Shown here piece by piece: positions 8,184 to 16,932 of a stretch of 64,000 nt of DNA. Both the position numbers and the translations under genes were made by a program. Position 1 is the first letter of the stretch. Each line of letters begins with the position of its first letter. Below the pieces are notes generated by a model. That model was not told where the DNA came from. It worked only from the letters and a program-made list of their open reading frames with translations, and ran no database searches. The stretch is from NCBI GenBank assembly GCA_001770935.1, contig MESI01000083.1, positions 1 to 64,000 on the forward strand. Direction: 5' to 3'. This DNA comes from Burkholderiales bacterium RIFCSPLOWO2_12_FULL_61_40 (lineage in GTDB: Bacteria; Pseudomonadota; Gammaproteobacteria; Burkholderiales; Burkholderiaceae_C).

Positions 8184-8933
8184 ATGGAGCAACACCGTAT
8201 GCAACGTCTATCCCTTTTGGCCGCAGCGCTGGCCTGTATTCTGTCCACCTCCGCATGGTCTGGCAGTTTTACCGTGGGCGTCGAGGCGACCGACTACCTG
8301 CCCATCTACAAGGGGGACGCCGGGGGCTATACCGGCTATGCCCGCGAGCTGCTGGACGCTTTTGCCGCCAAATCGGGGCACACCTTCACCTACAAACCCA
8401 TGCCGGTGGCGCGTTTGTTCAATGAATTCGCGGTGCAAAAGTCGCTGGACTTCAAGTTCCCCGACAACGCCTACTGGGGCGGCGACGCCAAAAAAGGGGT
8501 CAGCGTGGTCTACAGCAAAGGGCTGATTGCGGTGACCGAGGGCTTGATGGTGTTGCCCGCCAACAAGGGCAACACCAGCGTGGCAAAAATCGCCACCATC
8601 CGGGGCTTCACCCCTTATTCCTACCTGGACCAGATCAACGCCAAGAAGATCACCGTGTCCGAAGTGAACACGCCCGACGCCGCACTGAACATGGCCGAGG
8701 CGGGCCGGGTGGACGGGGTGTACATGGCCCAGATCACCGCCAGCTACATCCTGGCCGAAGTCATGAAGAAGCCGGGTGTGCTGGTGTTTGCCGACAAGCT
8801 GCCCAGCTCCAAAAACGACTTTTCCCTGTCCACCATCGGGCACCCCGAAGTCATCAAACAGATGGACGAGTTCCTGTCCAAAGAGAAAGACACCGTGGCC
8901 CGGCTGAAGGCCAAATACAAAATCGTGGAGTAG
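8184..8933 (+). CDS. Periplasmic solute-binding protein (SBP_bac_3 type)
   Basis: A 249-residue protein with a signal peptide (QRLSLLAAALACILSTSAWS, cleaved near residue 27) and a type II periplasmic-binding fold resembling amino-acid binding proteins (GGYTGYARELLDAFAAKSGH; VDGVYMAQITASYIL). ATG at 8184 and 8199 are both possible. No permease or ATPase gene adjoins it, so it may be an orphan receptor rather than a transport component. The convergent neighbour is a membrane sensor kinase. Confidence 0.8.
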   Translation: MEQHRMQRLSLLAAALACILSTSAWSGSFTVGVEATDYLPIYKGDAGGYTGYARELLDAFAAKSGHTFTYKPMPVARLFNEFAVQKSLDFKFPDNAYWGGDAKKGVSVVYSKGLIAVTEGLMVLPANKGNTSVAKIATIRGFTPYSYLDQINAKKITVSEVNTPDAALNMAEAGRVDGVYMAQITASYILAEVMKKPGVLVFADKLPSSKNDFSLSTIGHPEVIKQMDEFLSKEKDTVARLKAKYKIVE

Positions 8934-8947
8934 GCCGGGGCCTGGGG

Positions 8948-10951
8948 CTAGGCGTCTGTCACGGGGGCATCCATCGGCAGCAACAGCGTAAAACAGGCCC
9001 CCAGCCCTGGGGTGTTGGCCACGTGGATGCTGCCCCCCAGCGCATCCTGCACCAGGTTGTACACGATGTTCAGGCCCAGGCCACTGCCGCCTTTACCCAG
9101 CTTGGTGGTGAAAAATGGATCAAACACGCGGTTCAAATGGGCCTCGGGGATGCCCAGTCCATCGTCTTGCACCGCCAAAAACACCTGGTCTGGCCCTTGC
9201 AGCACGGCGGAGATCGTGACCCGTCCATGCTGGCGCCCTTCAAAGGCGTGCAGCAGTGCGTTGTTGATCAAATTGGTCAGCACCTGACCCAAGGGGCCGG
9301 GGTAGCTGTCCATGCTGATGAATTCAGGAATAGCGCATTCCACCGTGTGCGTGGTTTTGCGGATGCCCGGCCCCAGTGTCAGCAAAATCTCTTCGACCAT
9401 CTCCCGCAGGTTGAAGCGGCGGCGGTTCACACTGGTTTGGTCCACCGCCACCTGCTTGAAGCTGGCTACCAGATCGGCGGCATGGCGCAGTCCGCGCATC
9501 AAAATTCCCGCACCCTCCTGGGTACTGGCCACAAACTCCTCCAGGCGGCTGCGGGTCAGCCCCCGTGCCATCTCGGAGGCAAAGGCTTTGGACTGGTCCT
9601 GCAGCGTGCTGGCCACCGTCAGGCTGTTGCCAATCGGGGTGTTGAGTTCATGGGCGATGCCTGCCACCAACGACCCCAGTGCCGACATTTTTTCGGCGCG
9701 CACCAGTTCGGATTGCGCTGCGGTCAAACGCTCCAGCGCGTCCGAGAGCTCCTGGGTCCGCTCACCCACACGGCGCTCCAAACCGGTATTCAACGCCAAA
9801 ATATCTTCTTCGTACTGGTGTTTGGCGGTGATGTCCACGTAGGCCAGAATCAGCAGGGACTCCCCGCCCAAAGTGATGACCTTGCCAGAGATTTCACACA
9901 AAAATCCGGCCTGCTGCGGGCCACGCTGCATCCACACCGGTTGAAGGAAAATTTCCCCGCATTGCTCCAGGGTGCCCAACACGGAGCTGCGGTCTGCCTG
10001 GCTTCTCCACATGCCATTGTTTTCACCACTGGTTCCCAGTGCCACACCGCGTTCCCACGCAAACAAACGGCACCAGGCCGTGTTGACATCCAGCAGCGGG
10101 AAATCCTCACCCATGCGTGACACCGTCATGGCCACCGGCGAGGCATTGAAAATGGCGGCGAATTTGGCCTGGCTGAAGCCCAGGGCCTCCTCGGTGCGCC
10201 GCCGTTCCGTCAGCTCATGCTGCAAGTCCGCATTTTTTTGGTCCCGATCCGCCAGCAGGGCGCCCAAATCCAGGCGCATTTTGTCCAACCCACCCGCCAG
10301 ACTGCCGATTTCATCGCGGCGGTGCCAGCGCAGGGGCTGGTCCAACTCCCCGCGCGCCAGGCGCAATGCCCCGGCCTGGAGTTCACGCAGGGGCCGCACC
10401 ATGCGGCGGTCAAACAAGAGCCAAATGAACACAAAAGAGACACCGACCTGTGCCGCCAGGGCCGCCGCCAATTTGACCCAGTCACTGCGCAGCTCACGCT
10501 GGATGCGGGCGGAGCTCATTTCCACCGCAATGCGCCCTACATGGACGCCGTTGTAGGAGACATCACGCTCTTCGCGCAAGATATCTCCTTCGGTGACGCC
10601 GGGCGCCTGCCTGCGGACAAACACCTCTTGGTATTCATCCGTGACCGTGACGCTGACCACATCGGGGTTGCGCATGACGGCTTCCACCAGTTCGGTGGCC
10701 ACGCCCCGGTCCAGATTCCAGATGGCCACGGCCACCCCGCGCGACAGCACCTCGGCGTACTGCAGCATGGGTGCGCGCACCCGCAGATTGACCTCGTTTT
10801 CAAAGCGGTTGGCCATCTGAAAATAGGTCAGCACCAAGGCCGGCAAAAGAATCCCCAAGCCTGCCCCCAGAAAGAGGGTTTGCCGCAGTGACAAAGATGA
10901 CCATGGCCACAGCCATAGCGAGGGGGGACGACCCATCGGGATGCGCGTCAA
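8948..10951 (-). CDS. Membrane sensor histidine kinase (HAMP-PAS-HisKA-HATPase)
   Basis: 667 residues. There are two membrane helices (about 26-46 and 163-181) bracketing a periplasmic sensor of about 115 residues. A HAMP region (about 182-235), a PAS domain (about 262-380) and a coiled segment follow. The dimerisation/phosphoacceptor box is VAGIAHELNTP with His434. The C-terminal ATPase domain shows NLINNALLHAFEG, DDGLGIPEAH and GKGGSGLGLNIV. No response regulator gene adjoins it, so it is an orphan kinase in this window. The convergent neighbour 14 bp away is a periplasmic binding protein, a possible ligand presenter. Confidence 0.9.
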   Translation of the reverse strand: MTRIPMGRPPSLWLWPWSSLSLRQTLFLGAGLGILLPALVLTYFQMANRFENEVNLRVRAPMLQYAEVLSRGVAVAIWNLDRGVATELVEAVMRNPDVVSVTVTDEYQEVFVRRQAPGVTEGDILREERDVSYNGVHVGRIAVEMSSARIQRELRSDWVKLAAALAAQVGVSFVFIWLLFDRRMVRPLRELQAGALRLARGELDQPLRWHRRDEIGSLAGGLDKMRLDLGALLADRDQKNADLQHELTERRRTEEALGFSQAKFAAIFNASPVAMTVSRMGEDFPLLDVNTAWCRLFAWERGVALGTSGENNGMWRSQADRSSVLGTLEQCGEIFLQPVWMQRGPQQAGFLCEISGKVITLGGESLLILAYVDITAKHQYEEDILALNTGLERRVGERTQELSDALERLTAAQSELVRAEKMSALGSLVAGIAHELNTPIGNSLTVASTLQDQSKAFASEMARGLTRSRLEEFVASTQEGAGILMRGLRHAADLVASFKQVAVDQTSVNRRRFNLREMVEEILLTLGPGIRKTTHTVECAIPEFISMDSYPGPLGQVLTNLINNALLHAFEGRQHGRVTISAVLQGPDQVFLAVQDDGLGIPEAHLNRVFDPFFTTKLGKGGSGLGLNIVYNLVQDALGGSIHVANTPGLGACFTLLLPMDAPVTDA

Positions 10952-11042
10952 AATTTAGTTCCCAAGCGTCCCTGTGTGGAACACTTACGGCAAACGACTC
11001 TAGACAGTATTGCAACGAAAGGCAATCGGGACATGCAGCATC

Positions 11043-12641
11043 CTAACCCGAGGTCGAGCGGTGCCGCTGCTGGCGCTGCACCAGGGCGCTGGCGCCATCC
11101 ACCGGTTGCGCCTCGCGCCGTGGCAGCAGGCCCTGCAAGGCACGCGGATTGGAGCGGGCGCCGCTGGCCACATAGTCGGCCAGCAGCACCGCCTGTACCT
11201 GCTGCGCGGCCATGCCCAGTTGGACACCCAGATAGTCAAACAGTGCGTCCACCAGGTCCTCGGGCGACAGGCCGCTGGTGGCGTTGCGGGACTGCCACAA
11301 CCAGTCGGCAAAGCCCCAAAAGGCATAAAAAGGCGATGGCTGTGCCGGTGCGCCCAGCAACAAAGCCAGGGTCTGCGCAAAACGCCCCGAGTTGGCCACC
11401 AGGTCCCAGTAGCGCGAGAAGCGGGTGAAACGCTGCAGCGTCTGGGCATCCACCACGCCGGTGTGCAACACGGTGTAGGGGGCATGGCTGGCATAGACCA
11501 TGCCGTGCGCGGCGCTGTGGCGGGCAATGGGTGTGCCGCGCAAACGCTTCAAGATGCCCAGCTGGATTTCGTGCGGCTGCAGGGCGTACAAGCGGTCAAA
11601 CCCGTCGGCAAAACTCTCCAGCGTTTCGCCGGGCAGGCCAAAGATGAGGTCGGTGTGCAAATGGGCCTGGGAGTGGGCCACCAGCCAGCGCACATTGGCC
11701 TCGGTTTTGTCGTTGTCCTGGCGGCGGGAGATGCGCTGCTGCACTTCCACATTGAAGCTCTGGATACCCACCTCCAACTGCAGCACCCCCGGCGGAAACT
11801 GCGCAATCATGGCCTTGAGGCGCTCGGGCAGGTGGTCGGGGACCACTTCAAAGTGCACAAACAACTCTCCGCCCGGCTGGCCCGCATCGGCCATGGGCAG
11901 GCGGTCCAGGAAAAACTGCAGGATACGCACCGAGGCATCAATCTTCAGGTTGAAGGTGCGGTCCACAAACTTGAAATTGCGCGCACCGCGCTGGTACAGG
12001 CCTTGCAAAGCGGCCAGAAAGGCGTCCAGGTCAAAGGCCCAGGCCGTCTTGTCCAGCGAACTCAGGCAGAACTCGCACTTGAAGGGGCAGCCGCGCGAGG
12101 CCTCCACGTACAGCAGGCGGTGCGCCAGATCGGCGTCGGAGTATTCGGCGTAGGGCAGTGCAATCTGGTCCAACGGCGCTTGTTCTCCCGCGATCACCTT
12201 CATCAGGGGCCGCGGGCCGTGCACCAGGGAGCGGCACAACTTGGGAAAGCTCACATCACCCCAGCCGGTGACCACAAAGTCGGCCCAATGGACGATCTCC
12301 TGGGCCTCCAGCTCGTGGCTGACCTCCGGCCCGCCCAGCACCAGCTGCACGCTGGGGCGCAGGGTTTTGAGCAGGCGCAGCACTTCGGTGGTTTGCGCAA
12401 TATTCCAGATGTACACCCCGCAACCGATGATCTGCACGCCATCCTCTGACGGACCCAGCTCGGCCAGCAGCGCCTCCACCACCTCCGCCACGGGTCGGTG
12501 GATGGTGAACTCGCGCAGCACCGTGCACCGGCGCAAATCGTCACCGCCATGGCGCGCCATATTGGCCAGCAGATAACGCAGGCCCAGCGAGGCGTGGATG
12601 TACTTGGCGTTGAGTGTGGTCAGGAGGATGCGGGGTGCCAT
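11043..12641 (-). CDS. B12-binding-domain radical SAM protein
   Basis: A 532-residue protein starting at MAPRILLTTLNAKYIHAS. The N-terminal cobalamin-binding-like Rossmann domain (about 1-130, GPEVSHELEAQE) precedes a radical SAM core with the cluster motif GCPFKCEFC. The C-terminal part is the DUF4080 type found in this subfamily. It should bind a [4Fe-4S] cluster and S-adenosylmethionine; the substrate is unknown. The start is 17 bp from the divergent DUF167 gene. An upstream ATG nine codons earlier is possible but would overlap the neighbour's promoter. Confidence 0.85.
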   Translation of the reverse strand: MAPRILLTTLNAKYIHASLGLRYLLANMARHGGDDLRRCTVLREFTIHRPVAEVVEALLAELGPSEDGVQIIGCGVYIWNIAQTTEVLRLLKTLRPSVQLVLGGPEVSHELEAQEIVHWADFVVTGWGDVSFPKLCRSLVHGPRPLMKVIAGEQAPLDQIALPYAEYSDADLAHRLLYVEASRGCPFKCEFCLSSLDKTAWAFDLDAFLAALQGLYQRGARNFKFVDRTFNLKIDASVRILQFFLDRLPMADAGQPGGELFVHFEVVPDHLPERLKAMIAQFPPGVLQLEVGIQSFNVEVQQRISRRQDNDKTEANVRWLVAHSQAHLHTDLIFGLPGETLESFADGFDRLYALQPHEIQLGILKRLRGTPIARHSAAHGMVYASHAPYTVLHTGVVDAQTLQRFTRFSRYWDLVANSGRFAQTLALLLGAPAQPSPFYAFWGFADWLWQSRNATSGLSPEDLVDALFDYLGVQLGMAAQQVQAVLLADYVASGARSNPRALQGLLPRREAQPVDGASALVQRQQRHRSTSG

Positions 12642-12658
12642 TGGCCTATTATCCAAAC

Positions 12659-13000
12659 ATGTCCACACCGCGCCCCCGCAACGCCACCGGCGACTCCTTT
12701 TTCGCCTGGGAGGGCGACATCCTGATCGTCAACATTCTGGGCAAACCCTCCGCCAGCAAAGACGCCATCGGCAAGCCCAAAGGCACCCAACTCAAGGTGA
12801 GCGTCACCGCCGCCCCCAAGGGCGGCAAGGCCACCGACCACATGGTGCGTTTTTTGGCACCGCTCTTTGGCGTGGCCGTGGCCGATATCGAAGTGGTGTT
12901 TGGCCAGGAAAACGTGAACAAGCAATTGCGCATCAAAGCGCCAAAAAAAATGCCTGCGGTGTTTGCGCAGGCATCTTTGCTGGAGGACGACCGCGCTTGA
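12659..13000 (+). CDS. DUF167/YggU-family protein
   Basis: A 113-residue protein of the small alpha/beta YggU fold: LKVSVTAAPKGGKATDHMV, then VFGQENVNKQLRIK. Family function is not established. Its 3' end encodes KKMPAVFAQASL over a perfect inverted repeat that would be a terminator for the convergent outer-membrane gene. Confidence 0.82.
   Translation: MSTPRPRNATGDSFFAWEGDILIVNILGKPSASKDAIGKPKGTQLKVSVTAAPKGGKATDHMVRFLAPLFGVAVADIEVVFGQENVNKQLRIKAPKKMPAVFAQASLLEDDRA
12942..12974 (-). terminator. Rho-independent terminator for the 13128-13766 gene, inside DUF167 coding sequence
   Basis: Read on the minus strand, ATGCCTGCG, a seven-base loop and CGCAGGCAT are followed by eight T. The 9-bp stem is perfect (12950-12958 with 12966-12974). 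The A-run on the plus strand encodes lysines of the convergent gene. Confidence 0.78.
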
Positions 13001-13127
13001 GGCGGCGTCTGGCCGGGGTGGTTTCTTCCAGTTCGCAATAGAAGCGAGAACTAGGCGCAAGGGCGCAGGCAGTGCTTTGGCACGGCCAGGAGTTGCAACG
13101 ACGTTATCGTTTTATTGCGGATTGGAA

Positions 13128-13766
13128 TTAGAAGGAGTAGCTGATGCCCAGGGCCAGCACGGGCATGTATTTCAGCTTGTCCACGGCGTCTTGCATCTGG
13201 GCTTGCTCGGCGGCGACATCCGCAGCGGGTGCGGTCGGGGCGGTCAGCGTGGCTTTGGGATTTTGGAACATCACGCCCAGATCAAAATTGAAGCCCAGGC
13301 CCTTGGCCACTTTGGGTTTGGTCGAGTAACCGATACCCAGGTAGGGCGCGACACCCTCACTCATCTTGATCTCGGCATTGACCGTGTGGGTAGTCACGGT
13401 ATCGCTACCCACTTTCCCCGTGCCGTTGACCGTGATTTTGTTGTTGTTGAACACCGCGCCACCACTCACCCGGAAGCCTTCCCCCATGGGGTACCAGTCA
13501 CCCACCAGTTGCAGCGAGTTGAAGTCAATTTTGACATCCAGAGAGGAACCGGAACCGAAGTCGCCGATATCACCGCTGAAAGATTGCTTCAAGGTGTTGA
13601 ACTGGCCGCGCACCGCCCAATCCTCACTCACCGACGCAGCGTAGCCCACACCCAAGCCGTTGGTGCCGATTTGGGTGTACACGGTACCCATATCACCGGC
13701 CAGGGCGGCCACGGGCAAGGCACCCAGGACCAGGGCGAGTTGGGCAATTTTTTTGGACAGTTTCAT
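13128..13766 (-). CDS. Small outer-membrane beta-barrel protein (OmpW-like)
   Basis: A 212-residue exported protein. The signal peptide (KKIAQLALVLGALPVAALAG) is followed by alternating hydrophobic strands rich in Gly and aromatics, ending in the C-terminal YSF expected for recognition by the BAM machinery (LALGISYSF). Length and strand pattern fit an eight-stranded barrel of the OmpW/OmpA-like group. A loop of about 25 residues (APTAPAADVAAEQAQMQDAV) interrupts the last strands. Function unknown. Transcription should end at the hairpin at 12942-12974. Confidence 0.7.
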   Translation of the reverse strand: MKLSKKIAQLALVLGALPVAALAGDMGTVYTQIGTNGLGVGYAASVSEDWAVRGQFNTLKQSFSGDIGDFGSGSSLDVKIDFNSLQLVGDWYPMGEGFRVSGGAVFNNNKITVNGTGKVGSDTVTTHTVNAEIKMSEGVAPYLGIGYSTKPKVAKGLGFNFDLGVMFQNPKATLTAPTAPAADVAAEQAQMQDAVDKLKYMPVLALGISYSF

Positions 13767-13979
13767 AGGAGTCTCCCGGTAAAAAGAAAGGTTGGAAAAA
13801 AGTGGCGCATCCAGCATCTGGCGGCCTCCACTGTTTTATACCTCCACCCACTGGTTTCGACCATGCCATGCGCCAGAGATTCACCATTAATGCCAACGCA
13901 ATGCCACAATGGCGTGCCCGACGTTGCCCGCAGGCAACGCTTGGGAACTTTTACACCGCCGCAACGCTCCCACAGCGCA

Positions 13980-16301
13980 ATGACCTTCATCACCCCACTT
14001 TTCCGCACGCTGCGTCCTTTGGCGCGCTGCCTGCAACCTCTTCGAGCTGCTACATTTTTCATAGCTGCTTACGCACTATCCACGGGGGCCAATGCCCAAT
14101 TTGGCTTCAACAATCCAGGACAAACCGGCCCCAGCAGCGCCAGTGAGCGGGTGCAAACCGAGCAGGTGCGCGCCGAACTGGTCGTCCACGCCCCCGATGG
14201 AGTGGAAGCGGGCAAAACCCTCTGGCTCGGCTTGCAGCTGCAACACCAGCCCCACTGGCACACCTACTGGAAAAATCCCGGCGACTCCGGCTTGTCAACC
14301 CAATTGGCATGGACCCTGCCCAAGGGCGTGACGGCGGGCGACATCGCCTGGCCCACGCCGCAGAAAATCGCCATTGGCAACCTGGCCAATTTTGGCTACG
14401 AAGGCACGGTGCTGCTGCCGGTGCCGCTCACCATTGCTCCGTCCTTTGCACCGTCACCACTGGCGCGCGACCTGGAAATCGGCTTGACCGCCAGCTGGCT
14501 GGTGTGCCGCCAGGAGTGCATTCCCCAAGAGGGGCGCTTTGTGCTGCGGATTGCGCTGAAAGGCTCCTCCGGCCTGCACGGCGCAGCCTTTGAGGCGGCG
14601 CGTGCGGCCAGCCCGCTGCCGCACGCGGGCGCGGCCCAGGTGCAGCTGGCACCCGAGGGCCTGACACTCAGCGTCAGCGGCCTGCCCAGCGCGTGGCAAG
14701 GCAAGGCGCTGAACGTCTTCCCGGAGACCGTCGAAATCATCGAAACCGCCGCGGCCCCCACGGCCCAGGACGCCGTGGCCAGCGACGCCGTGCCTCGCAA
14801 AGGTACCCAGGCCTGGAAAGAGGGGGTATGGTCCGCCCGGATTCCTTTGTCGGCCCAGCGCATCGACAGCCCTTCTGTCTTGCCCGTGGTGCTGGGCTGG
14901 GGCGCACAAAGCCTGCGCACCACTGCGACAGTGCGCGGCACCTGGCCCGCAGCACCCCCACTCGGAAGCGCAGTTGCTGTGCCTGTGCAGGATTCCCGCA
15001 CCAATCTCCCATCCACGGGCACGGGCACGGATTTGGCGGGGGCGTCCCGGGCCGTCGGCATGGGCGCCTTTGCCTGGGCGCTGGCTGCCGCGCTGCTGGG
15101 CGGGCTGATCCTGAACCTGATGCCCTGTGTCTTCCCGGTGCTGGCCATCAAGGTCCTGGGTTTTGCCAGCCATGCCCGCCACAGCCGCGCCAGCCACCGG
15201 CTGCAAGGCCTGGCCTACACGGCAGGCGTGGTGCTGTCCTTCATGGCACTGGGCGGCCTGATGCTGGGCCTGCGCGCCGGGGGTGAGCAACTGGGCTGGG
15301 GCTTTCAGTTGCAGTCGCCCGCCGTCATTGCCGCCTTGGCCGTGCTGTTCACGCTCTTGGGGCTGAACCTGGCGGGGCTGCTGGAGGTGGGCCACCTGCT
15401 CCCCAGTCGGCTGGCGTCGCTGCAACTGCGCCACCCGGCGGTGGATGCGTTTTTGTCGGGCATGCTGGCCGTGGCGGTGGCATCGCCCTGCACCGCCCCT
15501 TTCATGGGTGCGTCGCTGGGCTATGCCATCACTCTGCCCAGCGCGCAGGCCCTGGGCATTTTTGCAGCCCTGGGCCTGGGGCTGGCGCTGCCCTTTCTAG
15601 TGGCCAGCTGGGTGCCGGCGGTGGGCCGCTGGCTGCCGCGCCCCGGCGCCTGGATGGACGCCTTGCGCCGCTTCATGGCGTTTTTGATGTGGGCCACGGT
15701 GGTGTGGCTGGTGTGGGTGCTGGGGCACCTGAGCGGCGTGGACGGCGCCGCCAGCCTGCTGGCCTTGCTCCTCAGTTTGTCCCTGGTGGTCTGGAGCTTT
15801 AGCCTGCGAGGCCGCAGCCGCTGGACTTTTGCTATCATTTCAATAGCTGTTTGCGCACTATTGACGGGGGCTATAGGCCAAAATGTCTTAAAAATCGAGG
15901 AGATTCCGGGAGGTCCCGCCGCACAGGCGTCTGCGCCCGGCAATGGCGCCTCGGCCACCCAAAGCGACTGGCAGGCCTGGGCGCCGGGGCGGGTCGACAC
16001 CGAACTGGCCGCAGGCAATCCCGTGTTTGTGGACTTCACGGCCGCTTGGTGCATCACCTGCCAGTACAACAAACAAACCACGCTGGGCAAAGCCGAGGTG
16101 CTGGCCGACTTTGCCGCCAAAAATGTCACGTTGCTGCGCGCCGACTGGACCCGCCGCGACCCGGCCATCACCCAGGCGCTGGAGCAACTGGGGCGCAGCG
16201 GCGTGCCGGTGTATGTGCTGTACCAGACCGGCCGGGCGCCGGTGGTGCTGTCTGAAATCTTGAGTCCCCAGGAGGTGCGCGCCGCGCTGGCCCGCTTATG
16301 A
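13980..16301 (+). CDS. dsbD: Thiol:disulfide interchange protein DsbD-type (ScsB-like N-terminal domain)
   Basis: A 773-residue membrane reductase that carries electrons from cytoplasmic thioredoxin to the periplasm. After the signal peptide, the N-terminal domain has Cys176 and Cys180 (LVCRQECIPQ). The central membrane domain begins near residue 360 (LNLMPCVFPVLAIKVLG) and its second Cys lies in VASPCTAPFMGASLG. The C-terminal thioredoxin domain has AAWCITC (Cys691/Cys694). The N-terminal domain is the longer form seen in ScsB-like proteins. Two copies of the dispersed repeat are read in frame: one makes the end of the signal peptide, the other a hydrophobic helix before the thioredoxin domain. 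Confidence 0.92.
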   Translation: MTFITPLFRTLRPLARCLQPLRAATFFIAAYALSTGANAQFGFNNPGQTGPSSASERVQTEQVRAELVVHAPDGVEAGKTLWLGLQLQHQPHWHTYWKNPGDSGLSTQLAWTLPKGVTAGDIAWPTPQKIAIGNLANFGYEGTVLLPVPLTIAPSFAPSPLARDLEIGLTASWLVCRQECIPQEGRFVLRIALKGSSGLHGAAFEAARAASPLPHAGAAQVQLAPEGLTLSVSGLPSAWQGKALNVFPETVEIIETAAAPTAQDAVASDAVPRKGTQAWKEGVWSARIPLSAQRIDSPSVLPVVLGWGAQSLRTTATVRGTWPAAPPLGSAVAVPVQDSRTNLPSTGTGTDLAGASRAVGMGAFAWALAAALLGGLILNLMPCVFPVLAIKVLGFASHARHSRASHRLQGLAYTAGVVLSFMALGGLMLGLRAGGEQLGWGFQLQSPAVIAALAVLFTLLGLNLAGLLEVGHLLPSRLASLQLRHPAVDAFLSGMLAVAVASPCTAPFMGASLGYAITLPSAQALGIFAALGLGLALPFLVASWVPAVGRWLPRPGAWMDALRRFMAFLMWATVVWLVWVLGHLSGVDGAASLLALLLSLSLVVWSFSLRGRSRWTFAIISIAVCALLTGAIGQNVLKIEEIPGGPAAQASAPGNGASATQSDWQAWAPGRVDTELAAGNPVFVDFTAAWCITCQYNKQTTLGKAEVLADFAAKNVTLLRADWTRRDPAITQALEQLGRSGVPVYVLYQTGRAPVVLSEILSPQEVRAALARL
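14050..14092. repeat. Dispersed ~45-bp repeat, copy 4 (DsbD signal peptide)
   Basis: CATAGCTGCTTACGCACTAT then CCACGGGGGCC. Read in frame, it encodes the end of the signal peptide (FIAAYALSTGANA). Confidence 0.78.
15827..15873. repeat. Dispersed ~45-bp repeat, copy 5 (DsbD last helix)
   Basis: TTTTGCTATCATTTCAATAG then CTGTTTGCGCACTATTGACG and GGGGCT. Read in frame, it encodes the hydrophobic stretch FAIISIAVCALLTGAIG just before the C-terminal thioredoxin domain. Confidence 0.8.
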
Positions 16302-16305
16302 CACC

Positions 16306-16776
16306 ATGAACACCCTGACCGAAACCGAGACCATCCGCCACATCCTGGCGCACCACCGCACTGTGGCCGTGGTGGGCCTGTCCCCCAAGACGCACCGCGA
16401 CAGTTATGAGGTCGCCCAGTACATGCAGGCCCAAGGCTGGCGCATCATCCCGATCAACCCCAACGCCACGGAAATCCTGGGCGAAAAGGCCCACCCCACC
16501 CTCACCGCAGCCGCGCAGCACGAAACCATTGAACTGGTGGACGTGTTCCGCAACAGTGCCGACGTGCCGCCAGTGGTCGATGAGGCCATGGCCATCGGTG
16601 CCAAGGCGGTGTGGCTGCAACTGGGCATCGCCCACGAAGCGGCGGCAAAAAAAGCGCGTGAGGCAGGCCTGCTGGTGGTGCAAAACAAGTGCCTGCTGGT
16701 GGAGCACCGGCGCTCTCCACCGGGCGGCTCCAGCAGCAGACCACGACCCAGCGCATTCAGCCCCTCTCCAACGTGA
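16306..16776 (+). CDS. CoA-binding protein (YccU-like)
   Basis: A 156-residue Rossmann-type protein of the CoA_binding_2 family: TVAVVGLSPKTHRDSYEVAQ is the nucleotide loop, followed by IIPINPNATEILGEKA. The family resembles the CoA-binding domain of succinyl-CoA synthetases, but the role of free-standing members is unclear. It starts 5 bp after the dsbD stop, so it is probably cotranscribed. The last ~20 residues are low-complexity and Ser/Pro-rich. A strong terminator lies about 125 bp downstream. Confidence 0.82.
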   Translation: MNTLTETETIRHILAHHRTVAVVGLSPKTHRDSYEVAQYMQAQGWRIIPINPNATEILGEKAHPTLTAAAQHETIELVDVFRNSADVPPVVDEAMAIGAKAVWLQLGIAHEAAAKKAREAGLLVVQNKCLLVEHRRSPPGGSSSRPRPSAFSPSPT

Positions 16777-16789
16777 AGCGCCAGAGTGG

Positions 16790-16832
16790 CATCCTTGCAA
16801 ATTTGCCATCCATTGGTAAATTTGCAAGGATG
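16790..16832. repeat. Long perfect-type inverted repeat (18-bp arms)
   Basis: CATCCTTGCAAATTTGCC (16790-16807) and GGTAAATTTGCAAGGATG (16815-16832) pair over 17 of 18 positions around a 7-bp loop. There is no T-tract, so it does not look like an intrinsic terminator. It could be an operator, a mobile-element remnant or an RNA hairpin in the 3' UTR of the CoA-binding gene. Confidence 0.65.
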
Positions 16833-16900
16833 TATCGCGTGTGCGACGACCCCCGTTGGCAAATGTTGACTTGGCCCTTGTGAGTCCACTACCCACCCCC

Positions 16901-16932
16901 AAAGCCGCCACAAACCGTGGCGGCTTTTTTTT
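16901..16932 (+). terminator. Rho-independent terminator downstream of the dsbD operon
   Basis: AAAGCCGCCAC, a five-base loop, GTGGCGGCTTT and further T form an 11-bp stem with a T-tract ending at the stop codon of the convergent AbiEii-type gene. The A-run on the other side means it may work in both directions. Confidence 0.85.
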
